Shown: in pieces, positions 52,367-64,000 of the stretch
Position numbering within the stretch: position 1 is the stretch's first letter
Layout of the letters: each line of letters opens with the position of its first letter
From: Rheum nobile
Lineage: Eukaryota > Streptophyta > Magnoliopsida > Caryophyllales > Polygonaceae
Direction: 5' to 3'
DNA length: 64,000 bases
Assembly (NCBI GenBank): GCA_027886185.1
Contig: WOAB01000506.1
Coordinates: forward strand, 4,956,001-5,020,000
The notes under the pieces: generated by a model
What the model was told of the DNA's origin: nothing
Database searches by the model: none
Seen by the model: only the letters and a program-made list of their open reading frames with translations
Program-made: the position numbers and the translations under genes

Positions 52367-54897
52367 TGTAACACCCCCAAATATTCCCTTAGAAAGACAT
52401 TACCGCCAGTGACCTCAGACGTTCTGTCCGATGTCACCCAAGGCTTTACCAGTTGATATAAATCATCAAACAACAATTATGATACAAAATATCATAACTT
52501 TCATTTAAACCAAAGTCTCGGAATTACAATATAATTCCAAATACATCAGAAATACAGCGGAAGACTTAATACAAACATATTTAACACAACGGAAGACTTT
52601 AAATAAACAACAAAAGGGTCTTGATCGCAATGATCACCCGCCAAAGATCTTAACCTGAATAAACTTGTCAAAAACACCGTTTGCCTTCATAGTCGTTCTA
52701 GCCTTCACAGGACGGCAACTTATCTGATGTGCCGAATCGAACGGATGACACCAGCCAACCATGCAGAGAATAATTTTGGTTGGTTAGTCTAATGAAAGAC
52801 TACGTAAGGGTACAAAGCAGAGTGGTTCGAAGTAGTCGTATTAGGTTAGACTCATCGCTCCTCGAATCACAACCGATAACGATAGTCAACCACCATACTT
52901 CTACTGAATTACATGAAAATGCATGATCAAGAGAAGATTCTGGAGACCGAGTCTCACAACAATCAATCCCAAAAGAAGACTCCAACGAAATGAGTCTTAT
53001 CGGAAGCATGACAAATGTTGGGAAACATTTAATAATCTCATACAAGCGTTCAAAAACGACTTGATGTTTCGGCTCACGACCAATCTCACCGCTCAAAGAG
53101 AATCCAGATTAGAAAGAGAACTTTACTCTGATCAAAGTCAAGACGAGATTTCCTAGCTGCACTACTCGCCCAAGGGTATAATAATCATGTGCACTAAAGC
53201 ACTTATCTTGTTAAATTCCAAAACGATCATCACGTTATAAGCTTTTAAAATCTCTCATCCCTCAGGATAAAGAGATACCGTTGGGAACTAAATCTCTAAG
53301 GCGGAGTTGACTCGGGAACTAAATCCCTAAAGTCGAATCGGGAACTAAATCCCTTGGGAACTAAATCCCAAACAACGGAGTCGGGAACTAAATCCCTAAG
53401 AACGAATCGGGAACTAAATCCCTTGGGAACTAAATCCCTTAAAGCGGCACCAGCTGTGTGCACAAACCCTGAGTAAGGGTATGGTCAAGACCAGAGAAGG
53501 ATGGTAGGAACTAAATCCTAACCACCAGGTTATCAAGAAACGACTAGCACTCGCAATGAGATACACAGTAGCGTTCCTACGAATACTCGTGCTAACTAAA
53601 CAGTTCAGCACAATAATAATCCACATCAAAGCCATCGCGGCCAATAACAGATATAATAGCATTGTTCTAACAATATACAACCTATCGTAATATCTGTATT
53701 TAATCATATCAAAATATATATAATAGCGTTGTTCTAACAGATATACAACCTATTATAATATCTCCTTTTTAATCATATCATTAAACACAACTGTTCCCAA
53801 CGCAAACAGTAAATCATCCCAAATTAATTAACAACTAAACAATTGATAATTAATTGAAATATGGAATGATGAGCAAGAGCGAACCGCCACTTGCCTGGAG
53901 TAGATTCGGCGATGAATCTAGACGAGACGACTACCGAAAATATCCTTTCCGAGGATATGGCCTAAGCTTCAGATAACCCCAACTGATTACGCGTCCACAC
54001 GCGATTCAGTAGATCACGTTCTAACGCTCGAATAATTTCGGGTTGAATTTGGACTGACTGCTTAATGGGCTTTCGGCCCAACAGAACTAATTAAGTGGAG
54101 GGGCCCCAATTTCACTATTCCCCCTTCTTCTTCCTTTCTCCTTCAACAGCACAACAACAACACTACAAGCACAACAGCTCGGCTACGCCTTCAACACGCC
54201 GGGAAGGTTCTCGTCGTCGGCGATCTCAGCCATCACAACCACCACACCGCAACCACCACCCTGTAGCCACGCAGCACCCGCAACAGAGGAGGAAGGTTGG
54301 GCTGGGCTCAGGCGCGAACCGAGGAGGCGGACGAACGGCTGGGCAGCTGGGCTCGCCGGAGGAGACGACGACGACTGGGCTGGGCTCGCCGGAGGAGACA
54401 ACGAACGAGCATAGGAGGGAGTCGGGCAGAGAGCACAGGCTGCTCAGCGGGAGGCTTCACCGAGAGGGAGAAGGTGAACAGGGGAAAGACGAGAGGGAGA
54501 CCGATGTGCCTTTCTACTCTTCATCCCACCACCTTATATAGCCCAAGGAGGTAGCCCAAGGAGGGGGCAAGGGTCCGACCAACCTCTCTGCAGGGGACCG
54601 GCCAAGCACAAGTGGAAAAACCAAGTGGGAGATTGGATGAGATGTACGTGGAGGGATAAGTTTGCCCACGGATAAGATTTGGTATGAGTTTTAAACCCCG
54701 AAAATTATATGTTTGTATCCAAACAAATATTCTAAGTCCCGAAAATACATCAAATGTATTTTATACCACTCAGGGAATTATTTCGGAGATCATGGAAGTT
54801 ACGGAAAATCCGAACTCCACTGAAAGCGAAATAATTATTGAACGAAGGTTGGGAAAAATTACCCAAATATCATTATTAAAAATTGAGGGAAATTACA
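52367..54897 (-). repeat. 3' LTR of C1
   Basis: 2531 bp. It contains the GGGAACTAAATCCC array (53282-53445) and an STAQQQHYKH-encoding low-complexity stretch near 54140. The polypurine tract AAGGGGGAGGTAA (minus strand, 54910-54898) adjoins it. Confidence 0.92.
53282..53445. repeat. GGGAACTAAATCCC array in the C1 3' LTR
   Basis: Seven units of GGGAACTAAATCYC with spacers of 1-25 bp, plus a decayed eighth at about 53510. The unit is a near-palindrome (GGGA/TCCC ends). The 5' LTR array at 59167-59309 has six units. Confidence 0.85.
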
Positions 54898-54910
54898 TTA
54901 CCTCCCCCTT

Positions 54911-55980
54911 AAAAGAAGTTTCGAACCCGAAACTTGGCCGAAAACAACTCGGGAAAGCATCTAAGCATATCCTCTTCAGTAACATCCAGCAAGTCCTAGA
55001 AAACTGCGCACCTCATTCACAACCTGAGGCCGCTTCCAAATAGCTACCGCCCCAATCTTTTAGGGATCAATCATAACCCTATCTTCACTGATCACATGGC
55101 CTAAGAAGGCCATTTCGTTAATCCAAAAGTCATTTTTAGACAACTTCGCGTACAGCCGATTTGTCTAAGGACTGACCTCCATGAGCCTTCTTTCTCGGGG
55201 AATAGATCAAAATCTCATCGATGAAGACCACCACGAACTTATCCAAGTACTGGCGAAAACATCGATGCATTAGACCCATGAAAACTACTGGAGCATTGGT
55301 GACTACAAACTCGTAGTGACCATATCTCATCCGGAAAGCAATCCTCGGAATATCTTCCTTACGAGTCCTGAGTTGGTGATAACCAAACCTCAGATCGATT
55401 GTGGAAAAGACTATTGCTCCTTGCAATTGATCCAACAGATCATCAATCCTTAACAACGAATATTTATTATTGATCGTGACTTTATTCAACTCTCGCTAGT
55501 CGGAACAAAGTCGAAACGATCCATCTTTCCTCTTGACAAACAGAACCGGAGCACCCCAAGGCGATGCACTCGGCCTTATGTAATCCTTGTCAGGAAAATC
55601 CTCGAGTTGCTTCTCCAACTCTTGCATCTCAGCAGGAGCCATCCGATACGGTGCCTCGAAAATCGGCGCGATACCAGGCTCAGAATCAATTATAAACTCT
55701 ACGTCACGATACGGGGTAACCGGGAATATCTTTTGAAAAGATATCCAAAAATTCACTAATCACAGAAATATCAAGAATTGATGGTTCATCTTTCATGGGC
55801 GGATCCATATAGCAAAGGTACCCGACACAACCTTGTCGAAGTAGCTTAAACGCAGCCATCACATTGATAAGCATGCCATTATCAGTGTCATTCAGACCCT
55901 TAAATCTGCATACACACTGGCCCCCAGATGACACCGTCACAGTTCTTGAATTAAAATCGATGACCGCTCCATGACGCGTC
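54911..55980 (-). pseudogene. C1 pol remnant: protease end and partial reverse transcriptase
   Basis: The minus strand reads VTVSSGG (about 55935), VISEFLDIFSKDIPGYPV (about 55750), YRMAPAEMQELEKQLEDF and SPWGAPVLFVKRKDGSFRLC (about 55530). Then come NKVTINNKYSLLRIDDLLDQLQGA (written here in parts: NKVTINNKYSL, RIDDLLDQLQGA) and FVVVFIDEILIYS (about 55215). The catalytic box is IDE instead of the usual IDD, so one catalytic aspartate is lost. Stops interrupt several places. RT thumb text (MAFLGHVISED) fades into the polypurine tract, so all downstream domains are deleted. Confidence 0.82.
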
Positions 55981-56479
55981 AGCTAATCCATACCGAGAAA
56001 TTATCGTATGGAGCCATGGCTAATCAAATTAAATCCGCCTCGAACTCCTTACCCTAAATGGTAATCGGAATTTCAAAAAGGCGCTTGGTTCCAACTAAAT
56101 GGTCACCATTTTGGACCAGCCCATTACATGGTTCACAGATGGCCCACTAGTGGCTCCGAGCCCAGGGCAAGCCATTACCAGCGTCCACTGTTGCCATGAG
56201 TCATTGTCCATACAACTCAACCCATCCTTGGTAGCTCCACCTAATTAATATGCAGCCATCTCCAAGAGGTTGTTGGTGAGTCTCGAACACGAGACCTCAT
56301 CCCATACCAAGCAACGAAACACTAACTTGGTATAAACCAAAGGTTCATATATAAGAAGAGTTTCAACAAAAGGTTCACAACCTCGTTGCACACACAACTT
56401 AACTTACTACACAACTATCCAAAACGAAAGACTGGATAACACCCAAATCAACAACATACCAACAAAAGGTATAAACATT
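55981..56479. other. C1 segment between gag and RT remnants
   Basis: The protease core expected here is not readable. About 55981-56110 still aligns loosely with pre-RT text. The part at 56110-56480 has no similarity I recognise and may be a small insertion replacing the protease. Confidence 0.4.
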
Positions 56480-57808
56480 TTAAGCATATGGAGCATCGGG
56501 TCCATCCGCCTCACGCATCTCGTAAAGGCGTTGACCTTGACTTCCAGAAGCCACTGGGGCTTTCCCCTTGTTCTGTGCAGTTGTCTGCATTGAAGGACTA
56601 GGAGCTTCCACCGGACTGAACCTGGGTCGGTTGTTCTGATTAACAGACCCTTGCCATGACTCAGCTCCTTTCCACCTTCTCTGCTGACAGAACGTCTGCA
56701 TATGGCCCTCCTTTCCGCAGCCATAGCACATCTTCTTGTCCTTTGGACACGCATTACGCTTGTGCCCGTAAGTACCACAATTGTAGCACTGGATCAGATT
56801 ATTGCTATGACCCGAACGTTGCGTAGACCCATCATGAGTCATATCCGTTTTTGCTCAGCCAGATTTGGCAAAGTCAGATGGTGGCGCGGGACGTTTAAAT
56901 CCACTTGCCTGAGGCTGGTTCTGCACTTGCCTCTGGCTATTACGTTTCTTGGTCGACTCCTCCAGAGTCACCTCCAACTTATAGGCTGCATCCACGTACT
57001 GCTCCAAAGTAGAGCATCCGTGACGCACCATTAGTGGCTTAATATCTGGATTCATCCACTCGTGGAAATACCAGATCTTTTGCTCCTCGCTGGACACTTC
57101 CGTCCCAGCATATTGCAGCAAATGATTGAACTTGGTTGCAAGCTCAGTCACTTTTAATCCATCCGTCTTAGGATAGAGGAATTCCTTATGCTTTTCTTTC
57201 CTCATAGCTCGAGAGAAGAAATGACCAGTCATTTTAGCCTTGAACATTCCCCAGTTCAAATCAACATGATCAGCTAGACCGGTGTTCTCCCACCATTCGC
57301 TAGCATCTTCCTTCAATTGAAGGGAAGCAATGTGTACTTTCTCAGCTTCAGTGCATTCTACATTGCGGAATAACCGCTCCATGTGGGAAAACCAATGAGT
57401 CACTCTGACTGGCTCTCCTTTTCCATCATAGCTGTCAGGCCTCATAGAGTTAATGGCCTTCAGGGCTCGGCCATAATCACCTCTATTCCTAACTGCCTCT
57501 TCTCGGTGTACTTGGACATTTGGTTCCTCAACTCTAGGAACCACTGGGGGAACTGGCACAGCTTGTGCCTGAGGCGCGTTTGGTCGCATTATATCTGTAA
57601 ATGCTTACATGACGATTCCTCGTATTGCTTCAACTGCTGCTGCATCAAATATAACTGGAGCGTTGGCCGAAGCTTGGCCATTGCCTCTTGGATTGTTATG
57701 AGAAACAGACTCGTGTTCCTCCACAGGGTTCGCAACATTCCTCACGTTTGGTCTGGGGTCATTACTCGGCCCAGCACCAGCATAAATAGTGTTCCTCGTG
57801 TTCACCAT
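56480..57808 (-). pseudogene. C1 gag with two CCHC zinc knuckles, broken
   Basis: The minus strand starts at ATG 57808 (MVNTRNTIYAGAGPSN). A stop lies at about 57605, then the capsid domain follows (57589-56855: DSYDGKGEPVRVTHWFSHME, ASLQLKEDASEWWE, HEWMNPDIKPLM). After another stop come two zinc knuckles, CYNCGTYGHKRNAC and CYGCGKEGHMQTFC (56780-56690), which bind RNA in related elements. Two stops and no large deletion were seen in gag. Confidence 0.85.
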
Positions 57809-58235
57809 CTATTTACCGATCAAATTCCAAGGATTTCATACATTAATATCTTCCAATGTACTTAACGTAATGAAATCAACTTAGAAGAGATCAAACTAGG
57901 TAAATTTCATTAGATGAACTTCAAACCGAGTTACTAGGTTCTACAACCTCAAATCATAACGAGGGAACTAGGAATTCAAGCCTTACTGGAGATAGCAAAA
58001 CTACCTCGGCTTCTTCCGAGTCCTTCTGAAGAGAAACGAAAGCACTCAGAATTACGGGTGACGAACAGAGAATTAGTCTTTCTAAATATGGAAGTTCGTT
58101 TCCATATCAGACTAAAGAGAAGGCGCGACTATGAACGGTAAAAATTTTCTTTGAAAATCCAGAGCCTTCGAAAACATTTCTCAGTTTAAAACGAGAAAAT
58201 GATTTATAAAATCTCAACCCGTAAAAAAAAATTCG

Positions 58236-58247
58236 GCTCTGATACCA
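58236..58247 (-). promoter_or_regulatory. Primer binding site (initiator-Met tRNA type) of C1
   Basis: TGGTATCAGAGC on the minus strand, four bases inside the 5' LTR end at 58252. Confidence 0.88.
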
Positions 58248-58251
58248 CATT

Positions 58252-60759
58252 TGTAACACCCCCAAATATTTCCTTGAAAAGGCATTACCGCCAATGACCT
58301 CAGACGTTCTGTCCGATGTCACCCAAGGCTTTACCAGTTGATATAAATCATCAAACAACAATTATGATACAAAATATCATAACTTTCATTTAAACCAAAG
58401 TCTCGGAATTACAATATAATTCCAAATACATCAGAAATATAGCGGAAGACTTAATACAAACATATTTAACACAGTAGAAGACTTTAAATAAACAACAAAA
58501 GGGTCTTGATCGCAATGATCACCCGCCAAAGATCTTAACCTGAATAAACTTGTCAAAAATACCGTTTGCCTTCATAGTCGTTCTAGCCTTCACAGGACGG
58601 CAACTTATCTGATGTGCCGAATCGAACGGATGACACCAGCCAACCATGCAGAGAACAATTTCGGTTGGTTAGTCTAATGAAAGACTACGCAAGGGTACAA
58701 AGCAGAGTGGTTCGAAGTAGTCGTATTAGGTTAGACTCATCGCTCCTCGAATCACAACCGATAACGATAGTCAACCACCATACTTCTACTGAATTACATG
58801 AAAAGGCATGATCAAGAGAAGATTCTGGAGACCGAGTCTCACAACAATCAATCCCAAAAGAAGACTCCAACGAAATGAGTCTTATCGGAAGCATGACAAA
58901 TGTTGGGAAACATTTAAAAATCTCGTACAAGCGTTCAAAAACGACTTGATGTTTCGGCTCACGACCAATCTCACCGCTCAAAGCGAATCCAGATTAGAAA
59001 GAGAACTTTACTCTGATCAAAGTCAAGACAAGATTTCCTAGCTACACTACTCGCCCAAGGGTATATTAATCATGTGCACTAAAGCACTTATCTTGTTAAA
59101 TTCCAAAACGATCATCACGTTATAAGCTTTTAAAATCTCTCATCCCTTAGGATAAAGAGATACCGTTGGGAACTAAATCCCTAAGGCGGAGTTGACTCGG
59201 GAACTAAATCCCTAAAGTCGAATCGGGAACTAAATCCCAAACAACGGAGTCGGGAACTAAATCCCTAAGAACGAATCGGGAACTAAATCCCTTGGGAACT
59301 AAATCCCTTAAAGCGGCACCAGCTGTGTGCACAAACCCTGAGTAAGGGTATGGTCAAGACCAGAGAAGGATGGTAGGAACTAAATCCTAACCACCAGGTT
59401 ATCAAGAAACGACTAGCACTCGCAATGAGATACACAGTAGCGTTGCTACGAATACTCGTACTAACTAAACAGTTCAGCACAGTAATAATCCACATCAAAG
59501 CCATCGCGGCCAATAACAGATATAATAGCGTTGTTCTAACAATATACAACCTTTTGTAATATCTGTATTTAATCATATCAAAATATATATAATAGCATTG
59601 TTCTAACAGATATACAACCTATTATAATATCTCATTTTTAATCATATCATTAAACACAATTGTTCCCAACGCAAACAGTAAATCATCCCAAATTAATTAA
59701 CAACTAAATAATTGATAATTAATTGAAATATGGAATGATGAGCAAGAGCGAACCGCCACTTGCCTGGAGTAGATTCGGCGATGAATCTAGACGAGACGAC
59801 TATCGAAAATATCCTTTCCGAGGATATGGCCTAAGCTTCAGATAACCCCAACTGATTACGAGTCCACACGCGATTCAGCAGATCACATTCTAACGCTTGA
59901 ATAATTTCGGGTTGAATTTGGACTGATTGCTTAATGGGCTTTCGGCCCAACAGAACTAATTAAGTGGAGGGGCCCCACTTTCACTATTCCCCCTTCTTCT
60001 TCCTTTCTCCTTCAACAGCACAACAACAACACTACAAGCACAGCAGCTCGGCTACGCCTTCAACACGCCGAGAAGGTTCTCTTCGTCGGCGATCTCAACC
60101 ACCACACCGCAACCACCACCCTGTAGCCACACAACACCCGCAACAGAGGAGGAAGGCTGGGCTGGGCTGAGGCGCGAACCGAGGAGGCGGACGAACGGCT
60201 GGGCAGCTGGGCTCGCCGGAGGAGACGACGACGACTGGGCTGGGCTCGCCGGAGGAGACAACGAACGAGCATAGGAGGGAGTCGGGAAGAGAGCACAGGC
60301 TGCTCAGCGGGAGGCTTCACCGAGAGGGAGAAGGTGAACATGGGAAAGACGAGAGGGAGACCGATGTGCCTTTCTACTCTTCATCCCCACCACCTTATAT
60401 AGCCCAAGGAGGTAGCCCAAGGAGGGGGCAAGGGTCCGACCAACCTCTCTGCAGGGGACCGGCCAAGCACAAGTGGAAAAACCAAGTGGGAGATTGGATG
60501 AGATTGTACGTGGAGGGATAAGTTTGCCCACAGATAAGATTTGGTATAAGTTTTAAACCCCGAAAATTATATGTTTGTATCCAAACAAATATTCTAAGTC
60601 TCGAAAATACATCGAATGTATTTTATACCACTCAGGGAATTATTTCGAAGATCATGGAAGTTACGGAAAATCCGAACTCCACTGAAAGCGAAATAATTAC
60701 TGAACGAAGGTTGGGAAAAATTACCCAAATATCATTTTTAAAAATTGAGGGATATTACA
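58252..60759 (-). repeat. 5' LTR of C1
   Basis: 2508 bp, pairs with 52367-54897. The 23-bp length difference is explained mainly by one fewer GGGAACTAAATCCC unit (array at 59167-59309). Confidence 0.92.
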
Positions 60760-60835
60760 AAAGGACATAAGAATAAATAAGTATAACAATGGATGTAATT
60801 TTAAATTTTAAATAATATTAAAGGACATAAGAAAT
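60760..60835. repeat. Local duplication at the C1 insertion site
   Basis: The text AATAAATAAGTATAACAATG...ATATTAAAGG lies left of C1 (about 52313-52366) and again right of it (about 60772-60827), followed by ACATAAG. The host LTR probably held a tandem repeat of about 62 bp before C1 inserted, or gained one then. Confidence 0.7.
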
Positions 60836-63525
60836 TATTATGTTATCCATAGAGGGATAAAGTAATAATTGTCCTAACTAAGTTATTTCTTTAAGCTAAG
60901 GATGGTTTAAATTATGATTAATTTTATGTTAATTATAATTTAAATAAAACTTATCAAATTTGACTTAGAATATTTAAATCAACTTAACAAATTTTGGTTA
61001 AGAATTTAAGCATGGTCAAATTCATAAGAATAATAACTTAAGCCTATCTTAGCCTAAGTTAAATTCTTCTATAAATTAAATATGGGCTTAAAATAATATT
61101 ATAAATATATGATATTAAAATAAATAAGTTTGGATAATTTAAGAATTTTTAAAAGTTAAAATAAGGGCATTTTTGCCACAACTTAAGAAAGTTGGGCAAC
61201 AATGTGCAAATAAGCTGAATGTTGGGCCACGATTGTAATTAAGCCAAAAGGCTTTCTTCAACCTCCAGCCTTTCCAACCGTAAGCTTATATATGGCTTCA
61301 ATGACGGCTTTTAGCATCGATTCGAACCCGATTCCCTCGATTGGCATCTGGGAATTGAATACTAAGATGATAAGCATCGGATTCGACATTCAATTGGGAT
61401 TAAAAGCCAAAATATTTGCGGGATTATGCATTTAAATCAAACGCGTCATCCGGATTAGAGGAAATTCAATTTCGCAAAATTGGATAAGATCGGATTCAAT
61501 GGGGACGAATTGAATGGAAGTTTATGCTGAGGATATTACCTTATACAGAAGCCCTATAAATACTCCCCCGGATTCAACCCCAATTCATCCAATGTTTCGT
61601 TTGAATCGAAGAACCTCAAAATACCTTGCCCGAACTGTTCGTGAGTGCAATTGGAGCTTGTTCGAGTTTTGTTTGAGCAATTGGAGCCACCATTAGCTGA
61701 TCCCAGAAGTTCTCTACAAAAGCCCCAAGGTAGTGCCGCCGTTCAACCACCGGAGCCGCCTAAATTTGATCGTTTTCTGGCCGGTACCTGTTCGGTGAGG
61801 GTGGTTTCGGTTTTAACCCGATTTCGGGTGTATTTTTGTCCGATTCCGATTTGTTTAGGCTTAATCTGGATTAGTTTAATTAATCTAAAATTAGGGTAAT
61901 AATTTTCAGATTATTTAGAATATATGATTAAGGATTTTTTTTTAATTATATAGATATTCGCTTAATAAAAAAAAGCCTAGAAATTGAATTATTTATGGCT
62001 AAATAATTCAAATAAAACCCGAGACTTTGTTTATCTCAAATCTTATTACTAAATGAATTATCTAATATAATTCGTTTATTGTGATTTTGGTACACCTCGG
62101 ATTGGCTTTTGGAACAGAATCAAACAATAGATTAAGTGCTTTCCGCAAGCAAGCAATTTCGTTTTCGTCGATCTTCGTTAATCTAAGGCAAGTGACAGTT
62201 CACTCTTACATTTTATTCCATGTTTATCTTAATTGACAATGAATCGGTTGTCTTAATTAAGTTGGGATAAAAAGTCTAAATTGATGTTTGAGAACCTTGT
62301 GTGTATAAAATGTGAAAAAGGAATCTTATTCCTAGGTTGTATGTATACTAGCTATAACCTTATCTATATATATATATTATGATAGGTTGCTAGGTAACAC
62401 TGTTGTGATAATTGTGAATTGTTGTTATTTTAAATTGTTAGATAGCACGAGTATTCGTAGGAACGCTAATGCCTCGCGAGGGTTAGTCGTTTCTTTATAA
62501 TTTCGGTGTTAGGAGGATTATTGCCCTAATGGCTTTGGTCATGACCGTGCCCTTATATTATATAAGTGGTGGTGCACTTAGCAAGTGCCAAACTTTCGGG
62601 ATTTTGTCCCACTCTTCCTCTTTTTAAGAGGTTGGATAATAAGATAAAAGTCTTGAACGTGAATATACGTTTTCGAACTAAATAAGATAAGTGCGGATTT
62701 GCACATAATTAATATATCCTCGGGCGAGAAGTACAACGTGGAACCCGTTCGGACTCTTGTTAGAGTAAGTCATTTTTCCAATCTAGATTCACATTGCGCA
62801 GTGAGGTTGGTCGTGGGCCCAAATAATCAAGGTCTTTTTTGTGAACTTGTGTGAAAACTTAACGTTCTCAAATAATTCTTCATATTTTCCTAAAGGCTCA
62901 ATTCCGTTGGAGTCTTCTTTTCGATGCATACCTCTTTTCTCTTTCCGTGAAAGTTCCCGGGTTATATATCGTTCATTCAGTTATTATTCGAGGGACATTG
63001 ATAGTAATCGGTTACGATCACTAGAACCATTCTGCTTGTTCCCTTGCATAGTCTTTCATTAGACTAACCAACCAGGTTTTATTCCTGCATGGTTGGCTGA
63101 TGTCATTCGTTCTATACGACACATCAGAGGTTGGTCCTCGACGATTTGAAGTAACAAATCGAAGAGAAGGCTTGCAGTTGAAGATTTAAGTGATATTGTT
63201 TTAAGGTTGTTTAGTAACAATTTAATATACATTTATATAAATTAGTCATGTAACAGGGTTTATTGTAAAAGTATTCCGCTGTAACTTAAAAGTCTTCCGT
63301 TGTGATTTCACTTCGTTGTAAAATCGTCCTTCTCATGTTACGAGAGGAATCTTAATAAAAGATTAATTTTTACTTAAAATTCTTATGTTATTTACTCTGT
63401 CGTTATTTAACATTTATTGGTTTAATTAAGCTCAATTGTTCCGATTAAAGCCTAGGGTGACTTTGGACATTAACGTCTGAGGTCACTGGCGTGTGACACT
63501 ACCGACATAAGTCAGGGGTGTTACA

Positions 63526-64000
63526 CTCTGAGACTCCACTTTAATCAAAGATAGTTGGCTCAAGCTTGGCGGGAAAGCATCTAATCCGACCTTATTCACT
63601 GCTTCTATGTTGGATTAGATGAGTGATAATTTAATTTCACAAGACAACTAGAGCACCACCTTTGGCAACATGATATGGTTGTCCTGGAAGCAGCGCAATC
63701 GTTTTGTTTTTGACAATGCTACTGATGACTCCAATGATCTTCTACGCCGCGTATGCGATGCATCCTTTGTGTTCACAATGAAATGTAGATTGAGGAAGGA
63801 TCGGCTTTTGACTCCCACTGTAACAACCGATACGAGATCTATTTTCTGGATTCCACTGCATGCTGGATGGGTGAAATTGAACACGGATGGCGTGAGTGGA
63901 GACAATCCTGACAGAGCTGGTGGTGGGAGCATCCTCCGGTCATCTTGGTGCTTGTTCGGCGCTCCGGGAAGAGCTTCTTTCAATTCATAAGGGCCAAGAG
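63526..64000 (+). pseudogene. L1-like LINE, C-terminal RNase H region (continues past the right edge)
   Basis: Resumes the LINE after the solo LTR. The plus strand at 63670-63990 reads MIWLSWKQRNRFVFDNATDD and then WVKLNTDGVSGDNP-RAGGG, the start of the RNase H (RVT_3) domain seen at the C-terminus of plant L1 and related proteins, with the first catalytic Asp in NTDG. The stretch 63528-63670 has stops. The window ends within the domain. Confidence 0.78.

Larger units (their letters stand above)
52367..60759 (-). mobile_element. C1: internally deleted Ty3/gypsy element, probable Tekay/Del-type chromovirus
   Basis: LTRs at 52367-54897 (2531 bp) and 58252-60759 (2508 bp) begin TGTAAT and end GGGGGTGTTACA on the minus strand. 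Perfect target duplication aaagg (52362-52366 and 60760-60764). The internal region is only 3.35 kb: gag, a protease remnant and part of RT, with RNase H, integrase and any chromodomain missing. Lineage is inferred from gag, zinc knuckles, initiator-Met primer site and long LTRs. Confidence 0.9.
52128..63525 (+). mobile_element. Solo LTR, about 3.0 kb after removing the nested element
   Basis: Starts TGTAATATCCCATTT and ends GGGGTGTTACA. Flanks are ctccg (52123-52127) and ctctg (63526-63530), one C-to-T apart, and LINE sequence continues on both sides. The ends match those of the nested probable chromovirus LTR (which reads TGTAAT...GGGGTGTTACA on the minus strand), so it is a relative in the opposite orientation. 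No internal region remains, so it fits a solo LTR left by recombination. Element C1 (52367-60759) split it later. Its right part (60765-63525) holds no gene I can support; a short TA repeat is near 62365. Confidence 0.75.

Noticed and set aside
53282..53445. Array of short near-palindromic units looking like a CRISPR
   Set aside because: Spacers are 1-25 bp, not uniform and not unique. It lies in both LTRs of a plant retroelement, and no cas genes exist here.
54095..54541. 148-codon frame in the C1 LTR, partly repeated in the other LTR
   Set aside because: Low-complexity Ser, Gln, Arg and Gly text. The frame differs between the two LTR copies (59964-60170 is shorter), so there is no sign of protein-level conservation.
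56407..56778. 123-codon minus-strand frame overlapping the C1 zinc knuckles
   Set aside because: It is another frame of the gag segment that encodes the two CCHC motifs.

Overview
The window is nuclear DNA of a flowering plant, probably a eudicot. It holds one clear host gene, a UGT72-type glucosyltransferase. Nearly everything else is nested transposable elements: Ty3/gypsy elements of the Tat, Athila and probable chromovirus lineages, an LTR element with an initiator-Met primer site, an L1-like LINE, Mutator-type and Stowaway-type DNA elements. No bacterial-style operons, rRNA, tRNA or CRISPR were seen.

Left block (1-14.9 kb). An Athila-like element enters from the left edge (gag 1-351, 5' LTR 431-1812, minus strand). 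It sits in an old Tat-like element, here called T0 (pieces 1813-2617 and 12671-14204+). T0 is also split by a second Tat-like element, T1 (2618-12670, minus), which has two 673-bp LTRs and target duplication atgac/gtgac. T1 keeps an open 749-codon gag-protease frame, a lightly broken pol and an antisense spliced ORF (aORF).

Middle block (14.9-36.1 kb). Tat-like T2 (14928-36144, minus, 652-bp LTRs, duplication atata) carries T3 (17595-28066, plus, duplication gatac) inside its aORF. It also carries an 865-bp solo LTR (32578-33442, duplication ccaat) inside its protease. The layout of T1, T2 and T3 is LTR, primer site, gag-protease, in-frame UAG, RT, two RNase H regions, integrase, convergent antisense ORF, LTR. 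All four Tat-like copies have UAG followed by CAA-YYA between gag-protease and pol, the Tobacco mosaic virus type of leaky stop.

Right block (36.1-64 kb). The glucosyltransferase gene (36352-37776, minus) is intact and its stop lies 207 bp from T2. Upstream is AT-rich DNA with Stowaway MITEs. Next comes a 3.7-kb Mutator-like element (40818-44549) with inverted ends and a 9-bp duplication. Inside it is an LTR-flanked element encoding an unrecognised 653-residue protein with repeated FDPGG motifs. A second Mutator-like MITE lies at 45549-46514. From about 48.6 kb to the right edge an L1-like LINE remnant is split by an unclassified 1.2-kb insertion and by a 3.0-kb solo LTR (52128-63525). The solo LTR itself contains an internally deleted probable chromovirus (52367-60759) with 2.5-kb LTRs.

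Readings rest on direct comparison of copies within the window and on known family motifs. LTR divergences are counts by eye. The best candidates for something undescribed are the conserved leaky stop, the antisense spliced ORF with its conserved hairpin pair, and the FDPGG-repeat ORF.
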